From Halegenticoccus tardaugens (lineage in GTDB: Archaea > Halobacteriota > Halobacteria > Halobacteriales > Haloferacaceae): a stretch of 64,000 nt of DNA. Below the pieces are notes generated by a model. It was given only the letters and a program-made list of their open reading frames with translations. It had not been told where the DNA came from and searched no databases. The stretch lies in the NCBI RefSeq assembly GCF_004116405.1, contig NZ_SDIC01000002.1, forward strand, positions 434,001 through 498,000, written 5' to 3'. Every line of letters starts with the position of its first letter. The stretch's first letter is position 1. Shown here piece after piece: positions 9,453 to 18,140 of this stretch. The translations under genes and the position numbers were made by a program.

Positions 9453-9463
9453 AACTATTTGTG
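9453..9463 (+). promoter_or_regulatory. Promoter element AACTATTTGTG of the alcohol dehydrogenase gene
   Basis: The element ends 23 bases before the ATG at 9486. It is identical over 11 bases to a site ahead of the IclR regulator gene (61433-61443). Either both are core promoters or both bind one regulator. Confidence 0.45.
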
Positions 9464-9485
9464 AGACGGCCGGTTGTACGTAGGT

Positions 9486-10556
9486 ATGAGTAGGCAACCC
9501 ACGACCGAACAGGTCGCACGGCGAAGCGACCGGATGCGGGCGGTCGTCAACTACGAACCAGAGCGGGTCGACCTCCGCGAGGTCGACGTCCCCGAGATCG
9601 ACGAGGGAGAGGCGCTGATTCGGGTCGAGGCGGTGGGGATCTGCGGCAGCGACGTCCACCAGTGGCACGGCAGTCACAGTTGGGACGTGAACTATCCGGT
9701 CACGCTCGGCCACGAGTTCGGCGGGGTCGTCGAGGAGATCGAGGGAAGCGGCGAGTTCGCGCCCGGCGACCGCGTCGTCAGCGAGACGGCGGCCGAGATC
9801 GACGAGACGTCCCCGCTCAGTCGTCGGGGCTTGTACAATCTGGATCCCTCCCGGGAGGGGTTCGGCTACGGGACCGACGGCGCGATGGCGCGGTACGTGG
9901 CCGTCCCGGTCCGGTGTCTCCACCACATCCCCGACGAGCTCCCGTTCGAGCGGGCCGCGCTGACCGAACCGTGCAGCGTCGCCTACAACGCCGTCTGCGA
10001 AAACGCCGACGTCGACCCCGGCGAGAGCGTGCTCGTAATCGGCCCTGGCCCAATCGGTCTCCTGTGCGTTCAGATGGCGGTACTGGCCGGCGCGAGCACC
10101 GTCATCGCGAGCGGTTTACCCGCCGATCGAGACCGTCTCGACGTCGCCGAGGAGCTCGGGGCGACCCACGCCGTGACCGGCGATCCCGCGGGGGTGATCG
10201 ACGACGTCGGCGACGGGCTCGGCGTCGACACCGTCATCGACGCGTCCGGCGTTTCGGCGGCCCTCGAGACGGCGATGGAGGCGGTCCGCCCGGACGGTCA
10301 CATCACGAAAGTCGGCTGGGGGCCGCAGCCGATGGAGTACAGCATGGACCCCGTCGTTCAGAAAGCCGTCACGGTGCAGGGCAGCTTCTCGCACACGTGG
10401 CCGGTCTGGGAGAGGGTCATTACGCTACTCGACACCGGACAGCTCGACGTCGAGCCGATAGTCGATCGCGTCGCGCCGTTAGAAGCGTGGCGCGAGTGCT
10501 TCGAGGGGATGCACGACCGCGAGTACATAAAGTGCGTCCTGACCCCGAGCGCATGA
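9486..10556 (+). CDS. Zinc-family (MDR) sugar/polyol dehydrogenase without structural zinc site
   Basis: This 356-residue medium-chain dehydrogenase has the catalytic-zinc motifs GICGSD and GHEF, and a Rossmann domain with VIGPGPIG. It would oxidise a sugar, polyol or sugar acid with NAD(P)+. The four-cysteine loop that normally binds structural zinc in threonine or sorbitol dehydrogenase relatives is absent: the stretch from SETAAEID to LYNLDPS has no cysteine. The start at 9486 fits the promoter element; an upstream in-frame start at 9474 would lie closer to it. It is followed 45 bases later by a sugar isomerase, likely in one operon. Confidence 0.83.
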   Translation: MSRQPTTEQVARRSDRMRAVVNYEPERVDLREVDVPEIDEGEALIRVEAVGICGSDVHQWHGSHSWDVNYPVTLGHEFGGVVEEIEGSGEFAPGDRVVSETAAEIDETSPLSRRGLYNLDPSREGFGYGTDGAMARYVAVPVRCLHHIPDELPFERAALTEPCSVAYNAVCENADVDPGESVLVIGPGPIGLLCVQMAVLAGASTVIASGLPADRDRLDVAEELGATHAVTGDPAGVIDDVGDGLGVDTVIDASGVSAALETAMEAVRPDGHITKVGWGPQPMEYSMDPVVQKAVTVQGSFSHTWPVWERVITLLDTGQLDVEPIVDRVAPLEAWRECFEGMHDREYIKCVLTPSA

Positions 10557-10601
10557 GCCGGAAGTCGTCGCGGACGGGGCGAACGGGGGTGACCTTCTGA
10601 G

Positions 10602-11498
10602 ATGCCGCTCGCCGCGTTTCCGAAGTGCTACCTCGGACAGCTGATGGACAGCAAGATGAGCCTCGACGCGTGGTTCGACGTCGCGAACGACATCGACGTC
10701 GACGGCGTCGAGTTCTACTGGGGGATCACGCCCGCGGACGACGCCGCCGAACTGGATCGCCTCCGGTCGGCGGCGGCAGACCGGGGACTCTCGATTCCGA
10801 TGATGTGTTACTCGCCGGACTTCACGCATCCAGATCCGGCGGTCCGCCGAGCGGCGGTCGAACAGGAGAAACGAGCCATCGAAGTGACCGCGAGACTCGG
10901 CGGCGGGTACTGCCGCGTCCTCTCGGGGCAGCGGCGACCGGACGTCTCCAGGGAGGAGGGGCTGACGTGGGTGAGCGACTGCATCGGGGAACTGCTCCCC
11001 CACGCGGCCGACCACGAGGTGACGCTCGTCCTCGAAAACCACTACAAGGACGACTACTGGGAACACCCCGAGTTCGCCCAGCGGATGGACCGGTTTCTCG
11101 ACCTGCTCGACCGGATCGACGAGAGCCCGTGGTTCGGCGTCAACTACGACCCCTCGAACGCCGTCATCGCCGACGACGACCCGATCGAACTGCTTGAGGC
11201 GGTGGCGGACCGCGTCGTGACGATGCACGCCAGCGATCGCTACCTCGAAGGCGGGACAATCGAGGACCTTCGCGTGATGGATGCCGAGGGCGGCCAGGGG
11301 TACGCCGACATCCTCCAGCACGGCGTCGTCGGCGAGGGGATGATCGACTACAACGCGGTGTTCTCAATCCTCGCCGACGCCGGCTTCGACGGTTGGATCT
11401 CGATCGAGGACGGCTACGACGCCGAGAAGGGGAAGGAGCACCTCGACCGCTCGGCGCGGTATCTCCGCGAGAAGATGGACGAGTACGGCCTGTCGTAG
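10602..11498 (+). CDS. Sugar phosphate isomerase/epimerase (xylose isomerase-like TIM barrel)
   Basis: This 298-residue protein has the AP-endonuclease-2/xylose isomerase-like TIM-barrel fold. Candidate metal ligands are the Glu in VLENHY, the Asp in VNYDPSN, the His in TMHASD, and the late acidic residues of WISIEDG. Proteins of this group isomerise or epimerise free or keto sugars, and some act as 3-keto-glycoside hydrolases or isomerases beside Gfo/Idh enzymes. Its neighbour upstream is the dehydrogenase, which suggests an oxidation then isomerisation step. The exact reaction is unknown. Confidence 0.8.
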   Translation: MPLAAFPKCYLGQLMDSKMSLDAWFDVANDIDVDGVEFYWGITPADDAAELDRLRSAAADRGLSIPMMCYSPDFTHPDPAVRRAAVEQEKRAIEVTARLGGGYCRVLSGQRRPDVSREEGLTWVSDCIGELLPHAADHEVTLVLENHYKDDYWEHPEFAQRMDRFLDLLDRIDESPWFGVNYDPSNAVIADDDPIELLEAVADRVVTMHASDRYLEGGTIEDLRVMDAEGGQGYADILQHGVVGEGMIDYNAVFSILADAGFDGWISIEDGYDAEKGKEHLDRSARYLREKMDEYGLS

Positions 11499-11600
11499 TT
11501 CCGAACCGACTAACGTCCGCGAACTCCTCTGCGCAGACGCGCGAATTCGACACCTATTCGAGAGCCCCGAACGTGGTCTTCCGGCGGTTGAGGGCCCCCG

Positions 11601-12446
11601 TCACCCCTCGACGAGTTCGAACATGCAGCCCTGTTCGACGTGGTGGACCGGCACGTCGGGGAACGCGCCGTCGAGGTGTTCGGCGAGCAGTCCGACGCTC
11701 CGCTCCTCGCTCGTCGCGTGGTTTACGACGACGACCGGCACGCCCGCGTCGACCGCGACGTGTCCGTCCCGCCAGTAGGAGAATCCATCGTCCGAGCAGA
11801 CGACGAGGTCCGGGTCGTACGCGTCGAACATGTGTCGGAAGGGCGTTATCGCGCCCGTTCCGACAACGATACGTGAGATGGGTGTCGCGCCGTCGCCGAG
11901 TAGTTCGACCGCAGTCTGCCCGACATCGCCGAATTCACCGGCCATCTGACGGGCCACCTCTCGCGCTGGTCGCTCGCCCACTTCGTAGACGCGGTAGTAG
12001 TCTCCGGGGCCGAACGCTCTTGGCGGTTCGGGCATCCTGCCGACTGGCACCTCGTCCACCTCGTTGAAGCCGAGGTGGGTACCCCACGCGTCCGGGACGC
12101 CGATTTCCGGGTACTGGTCCCAGAGGTCGTGACACCGGAGTATGACGAGGTCGTGTTCCTCGACGAACGCCTGCTTCTCGTCGATCAACTCCACGACGCT
12201 CGGTGGGTGGTTGTCCCGAATCGGCTCGTCCTCGTGGTCGTAGTACGTTCCCTCATGGGTGAGGAAGACGTTGCAGCCGAGGTCGACGGCGCGTTCGAGT
12301 GCCCACCGGTAGCTCATCCAGCCGACGGCGACGCCCTCGACCTCGGCGTCAGGGTCGCCGGCCTTGAACGTGTCGACGGTGTCGTCCCACTCGACCCACC
12401 CGCCGTCGAGCGACCGCAGGTACTCGCGGAGCTCTCTCGCCTTCAT
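11601..12446 (-). CDS. Nif3-like dinuclear-metal family protein
   Basis: This 281-residue protein resembles the Nif3/DUF34 (YbgI) family: a first half ending in NVFLTHEG and a second half with VPVVVVNHATSEE correspond to the two metal-ligand segments of the family. The family has no agreed general function, and proposals include metal-dependent hydrolase or cyclohydrolase roles. Its start overlaps the stop of the GH38 beta-domain gene by 4 bases (12443-12446), so its translation is probably coupled to the glycosidase. That placement argues for a role in the same pathway. Confidence 0.6.
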   Translation of the reverse strand: MKARELREYLRSLDGGWVEWDDTVDTFKAGDPDAEVEGVAVGWMSYRWALERAVDLGCNVFLTHEGTYYDHEDEPIRDNHPPSVVELIDEKQAFVEEHDLVILRCHDLWDQYPEIGVPDAWGTHLGFNEVDEVPVGRMPEPPRAFGPGDYYRVYEVGERPAREVARQMAGEFGDVGQTAVELLGDGATPISRIVVGTGAITPFRHMFDAYDPDLVVCSDDGFSYWRDGHVAVDAGVPVVVVNHATSEERSVGLLAEHLDGAFPDVPVHHVEQGCMFELVEG

Positions 12447-14005
12447 CGGCTCACCTCCGCAGAGAGACGGACCACGCGGAGTTCGCGCGGGGTGAGGTCG
12501 ACCTCGACCGCACCGTCGCTCGTCCCGAGCGACCGCCTGCGGTCGTCCTCTCCAAGCAGTCCAACAGTCCTCGCCGCCTCGACGCTGAAGACGCCGGGGG
12601 TGACCGTCGCGGTTCTGTCCTCGTCACTCGCGTTCAATAGGCCGACGTCGAATTCGTCCGCACCTCCGCCGGCAGTCCTCTCCACGGAATCCGCACCGCC
12701 GACGGACGCGTCTCCGATTCCAGCCGCCCGCGACGGGCGGACGAAGCAGACAAGCACGGGCGGTTCGGGGAGGTCGAGGACACGCCCACGCTCGGGGAGC
12801 GTCAGTTCGGAACCCACCTCGGCGATTGGCTGGACGAGCGGGGTCGCCTGTTCTGCGGCCGCGCCAACGGTGTGCGCCCGACCCTCGTCGAAGGGACCGT
12901 CGTGCGGGTGCAGGTGGTAGCGCGCTCGGACTCGGCCGGGTTGGTGGGCGCGGAAGTTCGTGTTGTAGTAGTTCGTGCTCACCCAGCCGAGCAGGAGCGC
13001 CCAGTCGAGGGAAAACTCTCGGTTGTGCTCGCCGAAGCGGAAATCGCCGAGCTGCACCATCGGGTTCAGCGGACAGCCGACGGTGACGCCGCGCTGCTCG
13101 TTCGACAGTTCGACCCACCGCTGGACCGTGTAGTAGTCGCGACAGGTCCCGGCTAGCTGGTCGGTTCCGGGACGCACCGCTTGTCCGCCGACGTCGACGT
13201 GCGCCCGCGGCTCCGGCAGGTCGAACGGGAAGACAAGATACGTCGAGGCGGGGTGGGTCGCGCGGCTCTCCTCCCAGGTCGCCTCGGCGACAACCTCGGT
13301 CCCCTCGTGCGGGACAGTCACCCGGAGGTCGACGGTGGAGTCGAGACCCTCGACCGAGAGCGTCTGCCGGACGTCGTAGCCGTGCGGCGTCCGGTAGACC
13401 CGGTGGCGGAGCACACGCTCCGGGCCGTACCGCTCGGCGTGCCAGTCGCGCTGGTAGCCCCACGTCGGCGCCTCCCACGTGTTGTCGGCGCCGGCCTCGG
13501 CCTCGACGAGGTCAGGCGCAGCGTTCCATAGTCCGTCGGGGTTATCCTCGCCGGCGGGCGGCGCCCGGAACAGTCGATCCCGCGGTGACTCGTCGCTCGA
13601 ATCGGCGAGTCGCTCGCGCACGATGCCGGCGAGGGGATAGTCGCCCGCCTCGTCGACCCACTCGCAGTCGAGGCGCTTATCCCGCCAGCTGGTAATTCCG
13701 CCGCGCTCCCGATCGAACGTGATGCGGTAGTCGTCGGTCTCGACGACGTGGCGCTCGTCGAACGGCCAGCCTTCGTTCGGCGTGAGGTCACCTGTTGGGA
13801 CGACGGCATAGCCGTAGCCTGGGACGTCTGTTGGCGGGAGGAGGTAGGCGTTGTCGTTGAACGAGCGGTCCTGCCAGTGACGGGCAGAGAGGTCGTCGTC
13901 CCCTCGGCCGCGTGGCTCGACGGCGTATTTCGAGACGGGACCCGAAATCGTCCGCTCCCACGGGAGCGGATTCGTGATGAGCACACGGTCGAACTCGTCG
14001 CTCAT
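12443..14005 (-). CDS. C-terminal beta-domain half of a GH38 alpha-mannosidase-like enzyme
   Basis: This 520-residue protein starts with a strand typical of the region after the GH38 helical bundle (ITNPLPWERTISG). It continues as beta-sandwich sequence with HxVYRTPHGYDVRQ-type and GDFRFGEHNREF segments seen in the glycosyl-hydrolase 38 C-terminal domain. It has no catalytic Asp of its own. It overlaps the catalytic half by 4 bases (14002-14005, ATGA), so the two are almost certainly made together and assemble. It is either a natural split enzyme or one gene divided by a frameshift. Confidence 0.75.
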   Translation of the reverse strand: MSDEFDRVLITNPLPWERTISGPVSKYAVEPRGRGDDDLSARHWQDRSFNDNAYLLPPTDVPGYGYAVVPTGDLTPNEGWPFDERHVVETDDYRITFDRERGGITSWRDKRLDCEWVDEAGDYPLAGIVRERLADSSDESPRDRLFRAPPAGEDNPDGLWNAAPDLVEAEAGADNTWEAPTWGYQRDWHAERYGPERVLRHRVYRTPHGYDVRQTLSVEGLDSTVDLRVTVPHEGTEVVAEATWEESRATHPASTYLVFPFDLPEPRAHVDVGGQAVRPGTDQLAGTCRDYYTVQRWVELSNEQRGVTVGCPLNPMVQLGDFRFGEHNREFSLDWALLLGWVSTNYYNTNFRAHQPGRVRARYHLHPHDGPFDEGRAHTVGAAAEQATPLVQPIAEVGSELTLPERGRVLDLPEPPVLVCFVRPSRAAGIGDASVGGADSVERTAGGGADEFDVGLLNASDEDRTATVTPGVFSVEAARTVGLLGEDDRRRSLGTSDGAVEVDLTPRELRVVRLSAEVSR

Positions 14006-15246
14006 CGGTCACCCCCTGCGTCGGCGACACAGCGCGCGAGTTCGGCCACCGCGTCTCGACGGAGCAGGAGACTTCGACTCCGCGCGTCGTAGGCGTGTTT
14101 CGCTTTGTGGTGCCACTGGCTGCGGGTGTCCTCCGACTCCGGGCGTTCGACCGAGACGTCAGCGCCCCACGTGTGCTCGTCGTACATCGTCACGGCGCGC
14201 CAGGCGCGTTCTCGCTCGGCCGGTCCGCTCCGTCGGACGGGTGAACGGTTCTGCGGTCCGGAGTCCGCCGCCGTCAGCGCCGCCTCGATCGCGTCGGCGG
14301 TGCGCAGCCGACGGCGGCTCTCGCGCGTCACCGCCGTCTCGCGCGCACTCGTTATCGACCCGAAGCTCCAGTAATCGCTCCAGTCGCCGCGGTACACCGG
14401 AAGCTCTGCGTCGCAGGCGTCGACGGCCTCCCACCACTCCGTCGGTGTCGCGACTCGCAGCGACGGGAGTTCGCCGTCAGCAACGTCCGGCCTGTCGTTC
14501 CACTCGCGGACGAACGCTGGCAGCTCCGCGAGCGGTGGATTGTTGTCGAAGAAGGGATGGGTCGTCTGGACCATCAGTATCGGCAGCGGGTAGTCGATGT
14601 GATCGAGGAGCTCGTCGAGGTGAGGGAGCCACCGATCGGCAAGCGCCCCGGTGTCCCGGCCGATCCCCATGTTGTACCCGCCGCCGTACTGAAAGCCGTT
14701 GTACGTCGGGAGCGTTCGGCCGCTCGGACCCTCCCAGCGGAACGCCATCGGTCGCTCCACCGGGGCGCTCCCCCAGTGTCTGTTGACCGCCATCGAGAAG
14801 CCGTCGATGCCGGCGTCGAGCAGGCGATCGACCACGGGCCAGTTGTGCCCGTTCACGTCGCCGTTCATCGCGGTCCTGATCTCGAACCCGTACGCCTCGC
14901 GGAGACGCCGGAGCGGTCGAAGCGACTCGACGAACTCCGCTTGATCGTACAGCGGCGTGAGGTTGCCGAGCATCGCGGTCACCTCGATTCGACCCCGCTC
15001 TTCGAGCGCCCGGAATCTGGCGATGCGCTCGTCGTCCGCGATCCGGAGCCATCGCAGCAAGGGTTCGATCGTCTCGACCGTCCACCGGAACGCCTCGTCG
15101 TCCGGACGGTCGAGGTCGCGTTCGGCGAGGTCGATAACTCTCTCGATAAACCGGCGCTGGAGATCCCAGACGACCGGCTGGTCGTGCGTGTATCCGATGT
15201 CCGTATGGCAGTGGTGGACGACGAATATCTCGTCGAGTTGGCTCAT
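14002..15246 (-). CDS. GH38 alpha-mannosidase-like catalytic domain
   Basis: This 414-residue protein holds the GH38 N-terminal catalytic domain: zinc motif HHCHTDIGYTH at residues 11-21, and AMNGDVNGHNW with the probable nucleophile Asp130. It would hydrolyse alpha-mannosidic bonds or related alpha-glycosides. It ends after the helical bundle (residues about 330-410), and the beta domains follow as a separate overlapping gene. I chose ATG 15246 because a TATA-like CATATAC at 15277-15283 is correctly spaced and the fold begins there. The open frame extends to 15363 without similarity. It is divergent from the broken sulfatase. Confidence 0.85.
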   Translation of the reverse strand: MSQLDEIFVVHHCHTDIGYTHDQPVVWDLQRRFIERVIDLAERDLDRPDDEAFRWTVETIEPLLRWLRIADDERIARFRALEERGRIEVTAMLGNLTPLYDQAEFVESLRPLRRLREAYGFEIRTAMNGDVNGHNWPVVDRLLDAGIDGFSMAVNRHWGSAPVERPMAFRWEGPSGRTLPTYNGFQYGGGYNMGIGRDTGALADRWLPHLDELLDHIDYPLPILMVQTTHPFFDNNPPLAELPAFVREWNDRPDVADGELPSLRVATPTEWWEAVDACDAELPVYRGDWSDYWSFGSITSARETAVTRESRRRLRTADAIEAALTAADSGPQNRSPVRRSGPAERERAWRAVTMYDEHTWGADVSVERPESEDTRSQWHHKAKHAYDARSRSLLLRRDAVAELARCVADAGGDR

Positions 15247-15276
15247 CTGAACGGTGCGTTCGTCATGCGCCACCAT

Positions 15277-15283
15277 CATATAC
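15277..15283 (-). promoter_or_regulatory. TATA-like box of the GH38 operon
   Basis: A TATA-like heptamer (GTATATG on the minus strand) lies 31 bases upstream of the ATG at 15246, in the 104-base divergent gap with the sulfatase pseudogene. It decides the start of the GH38 catalytic gene. Confidence 0.45.
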
Positions 15284-15350
15284 GTTTGCCTCCCCGACCC
15301 GCGCCGAACGGTAACGTCTATCACCGTCGGCGCCGTCGGTGCGGCCGTCG

Positions 15351-16928
15351 ATGAATCGGCCAAACGTCGTCTGTTTCGTCCTCGACCAGCTGCGGTACGA
15401 TCACCTCGGCTACGCCGGCAATCCGACCGTCTAGACTCCGTTTATCGACGCGCTCGCCGAGCAAGGGGTCGCGCTGTCGTGCGCGTACGTCGCCAACCCG
15501 CTGTGTATGCCAGCTCGGGCAAGTCTGTTCACCGGACTCACGCCTCGGGATCACGGCGTCCGGACGAACGGCATTCCGCTCGACCCCTCGCTTCCGACGC
15601 TGCCTGGCGCGCTTCGAGACGCGGGGTACCGGACGCACGCGGTCGGGAAACTCCACCTGCACACCTACGACCTGCCGAACGGGACCGACGTCGCGGCAGA
15701 GATCGACTCAGCGGGAGACGCCGACGTTGTCGCGCCCGAGGAGTTCCCCGAGGCGCAGTCGCTGTGGAACGGTGGCCGTCACCGGGCACTGCCCGAACCG
15801 TACTACGGCCTCGAAACCGCGGACTTCACCGGCGGGCACGTGAGCTGGATCTTCGGGGAGTACCGTCAGTGGCTCGAAGGCGAGCACCCGGACGTGGCGG
15901 CGCGCTTGCGCGAGGATCACCCCGACAACGACCCTCGGCCGGCCCCGCAGACGTTCGACTGATCGCTCCCCGCAGAGCTTCACTACAACCGGTGGATTGC
16001 CGACCGCTCCCGTGAGTTCATCGACTCTGTGGGAGGTGTCGATCCGTTTTTCCTCTGGTGTTCATTCCCAGATCCGCATCACCCCTTCGCCGCGCCCGAA
16101 CCGTGGGGCAGCAGGTACGACTCCGCCGACGTGACCCTCCCGACCCGACGCGAGGGAGAACTCGACGATCTGCCGCCGTTCTATCGCGAGTCCTACGCCG
16201 ACACCGACACGCAGCTCAGCGGGTTCCACGGAACGAGCGATCTCTCCGACGATGAGCTTCGGGAGCAGATCGCCGCGACGTACGACATGATTAGCTTCGT
16301 CGATCGCGAGGTCGGACGCGTCCTGACCGCGCTCGACGAGGCCGGGCTTCGCGAGGGGACACTCATTGTGTTCATGTCCGATCACGGGGACATGATGGGC
16401 GACCACTGAATGCTCCGCAAGGGGCCGTTCCACTTCGAGGGGCTGCTCCGCGTGCCGATGGTGTGGGGTTGGCCGGGAGAACTACCGGCCGGTCGGCGGA
16501 GCGACGGACCCGCCAGCGCCGTCGACGTCGCGCCGACGGTACTGGACCTCTGCGACGTGCCGGTTCCGGAGGGGCGGGTGCCGCCCAAACGCAAGGCGGC
16601 GAACGAGCCGCCGGCGTGGCCGGGTCGATCGCTCCGTCCGCAGTTGACGGGCGAGGTCGACGCCGTCCGCGACGCCGTCGTTGTCGAGAACGACGAGGAC
16701 TACCTCGGCCTCCGGGTCCGGACGTACGTCACCGACCGCTACAAGCTGACGGTGTACCCCGGCGAGCCGTACGGCGAGCTGTTCGATCTGCGCGAGGATC
16801 CGGACGAGCTGTACAACCGGTGGGACGACGAGCGGTACGCCGACGTCCGCCGGCGACTACGCCCGGAGTTCTTCGAGCGGTACGTGCTCTCAGAGCGGGG
16901 GCTCCCCCGGCGGTTGTGCCACGCGTAG
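15351..16928 (+). pseudogene. Sulfatase gene interrupted by three in-frame stop codons
   Basis: One continuous reading frame of 526 codons encodes a type I sulfatase. The N-terminus is PNVVCFVLDQLR, the maturation motif CMPAR has Cys52 as formylglycine precursor, and the second metal motif is MSDHGDMMGDH. The frame is broken only by TAG at 15432-15434, TGA at 15960-15962 and TGA at 16407-16409. There is no frameshift and similarity continues through each stop. The third stop falls in GDH-stop-MLRKGPFHFEG, where sulfatases usually carry Trp. The second lies after QTFD, where Trp would also fit, and the first could be a former Gln codon. All three are explainable by single transitions. Confidence 0.88.
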
Positions 16929-16951
16929 GTCGACGCGCGCGATCGGCTCCG

Positions 16952-16965
16952 GGGGACGCGTCCCC
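16952..16965. other. Perfect 14-base palindrome between two broken genes
   Basis: GGGGACGCGTCCCC reads the same on both strands and lies between the convergent ends of the broken sulfatase and the broken oxidoreductase. It has no loop, so it could be a protein site or chance in GC-rich DNA. I assign no function. Confidence 0.3.
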
Positions 16966-17000
16966 GCCGCGTCGAACCGGTCGCCGAGCCGGCCGGGGCG

Positions 17001-18046
17001 TTAGGCGATCGCGTCGGCGCGCGCCGCGTCGAGGAAGTCGGGGACGTTCACCGGTTCGCCGTGCTCTGCGCTCTTCGGCGACGACGCGCAGTCGATCATC
17101 CTCAACTTCGACGGGTCGCCGCCGTCGAGCCACTCGACGAACTGCTCGACGAGCCAGGCGTTGCCCCACTTGTCCCGGTCGAGGAGGGGGATCTCCTCGC
17201 CCACGGGGTGGAGTCCGACCCAGTTGTCGTCGTCGGGATCGCGGTCGAACTGTTCGAGCGTCCGGTGGTCGAGGACGGTCGTCGCGTCCCGCGACTCGGC
17301 GCGGACGTACTCGTGGCCCCAGCCGTTCAGCCCGACGGCGTGCTCGTCGCCGCCTCGTTGAGCGCGCACGTTCCGTCCGCGAACGTTACGGCGGCGAGCG
17401 ACTGCGCTCCGTTCCGAAAGTCGCTCCACGGGGGATTCCACGACTGGGCGTACACGGTCTCCGAGGCCGCGTCCGCGAGGTCGCAGAGAAGATCGAGGTG
17501 GTGGATCGCCCCGTCCATCAGCAGCGGATCGTCGACGTCGTACAGGCGGTCGTCCCACGCGCCTCGGGTCCGGTAGTCGCAGGTGAACCGGAACGCCAGA
17601 TAGTCGAGCGGGCCGCCCGCTCCGGATCGAATCTCCCGCCTGAGCGTCATCTTGTCCCGGTCGAACCGGTGGGTCATCGTGACGCCCATTTTCCTACCGG
17701 CGCGGTCGATCTTGTCGGCGATGCAGACCGACGCCGCCATGGTGTCCGTGATCGGCTTCTCCGAGAGGACGTCCATCTCGTAATCGAGCGCCACGTCGAC
17801 GACCGCCTCGTGGACGTGCGGCGGGACGACCACCGAACAGAAGTCGGCGTCGTGCTCGGCGAATGCCCGTTCGAGGTCCGCGTAGCACCGATCGTCTGGC
17901 AACCCGAGGTGATCTCACGCCGGCTCCATCGCGTCCGGGTTCACGTCAACCGCGGCGACGACGTTCACGAGTCCGTCCTCGGCGTTCGGCGGCAGATACT
18001 GCTCGCACCAGCGCGAGCCCTGGAGACCCACGCCCACCTGAATCAT
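17001..18046 (-). pseudogene. Gfo/Idh/MocA oxidoreductase with a stop codon and a frameshift
   Basis: The frame begins at ATG 18046 (MIQVGVGLQGSRW) or 18058, and a TATA-like AATTATCG near 18072-18079 favours 18046. The Gfo/Idh fold is clear: an SEKPIT motif (EKP), then GAIHHLDLL. A TGA at 17915-17917 interrupts PDAMEPA-stop-DHLGLPDD, where Arg (CGA) would fit. A one-base loss near 17338-17341 shifts the frame after NEAATST into AVGLNGWGHEYVRAE. The C-terminal part also contains a 51-base segment (17068-17118) identical to part of the universal stress gene, replacing or inserted into normal family sequence. It is non-functional unless recoded. Confidence 0.85.
17068..17118 (+). repeat. 51-base exact inverted repeat, copy 1 (inside broken oxidoreductase)
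   Basis: These 51 bases are identical to the reverse complement of 20748-20798, and similarity stops abruptly at both ends. In the oxidoreductase frame they encode 17 codons (DPSKLRMIDCASSPKSA) with no family counterpart. In the other copy the opposite strand encodes the conserved C-terminal segment of a universal stress protein. This copy is therefore probably the recipient. Confidence 0.9.
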
Positions 18047-18140
18047 GTCGTACGTCATCGATTCCTTCGGATCGATAATTCCACCCTCGGACGATAAAAC
18101 CCACCCCCGACGAGAAATCGGAGGCGGGGAAACCGGAGGG

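Noticed and set aside
7402-9519. A 705-codon minus-strand open frame opposite the GH2 gene
   Set aside because: Same shadow effect: no domain motifs, basic and valine-rich composition unlike haloarchaeal proteins, and the plus strand encodes GH2 with catalytic residues.
15432-16409. TAG as pyrrolysine or TGA as selenocysteine/Trp in the sulfatase
   Set aside because: Neither recoding is known for haloarchaea, no hairpin element or Pyl genes are in sight, and neighbouring genes use TGA and TAG as normal stops. Nonsense mutation is the simpler reading.
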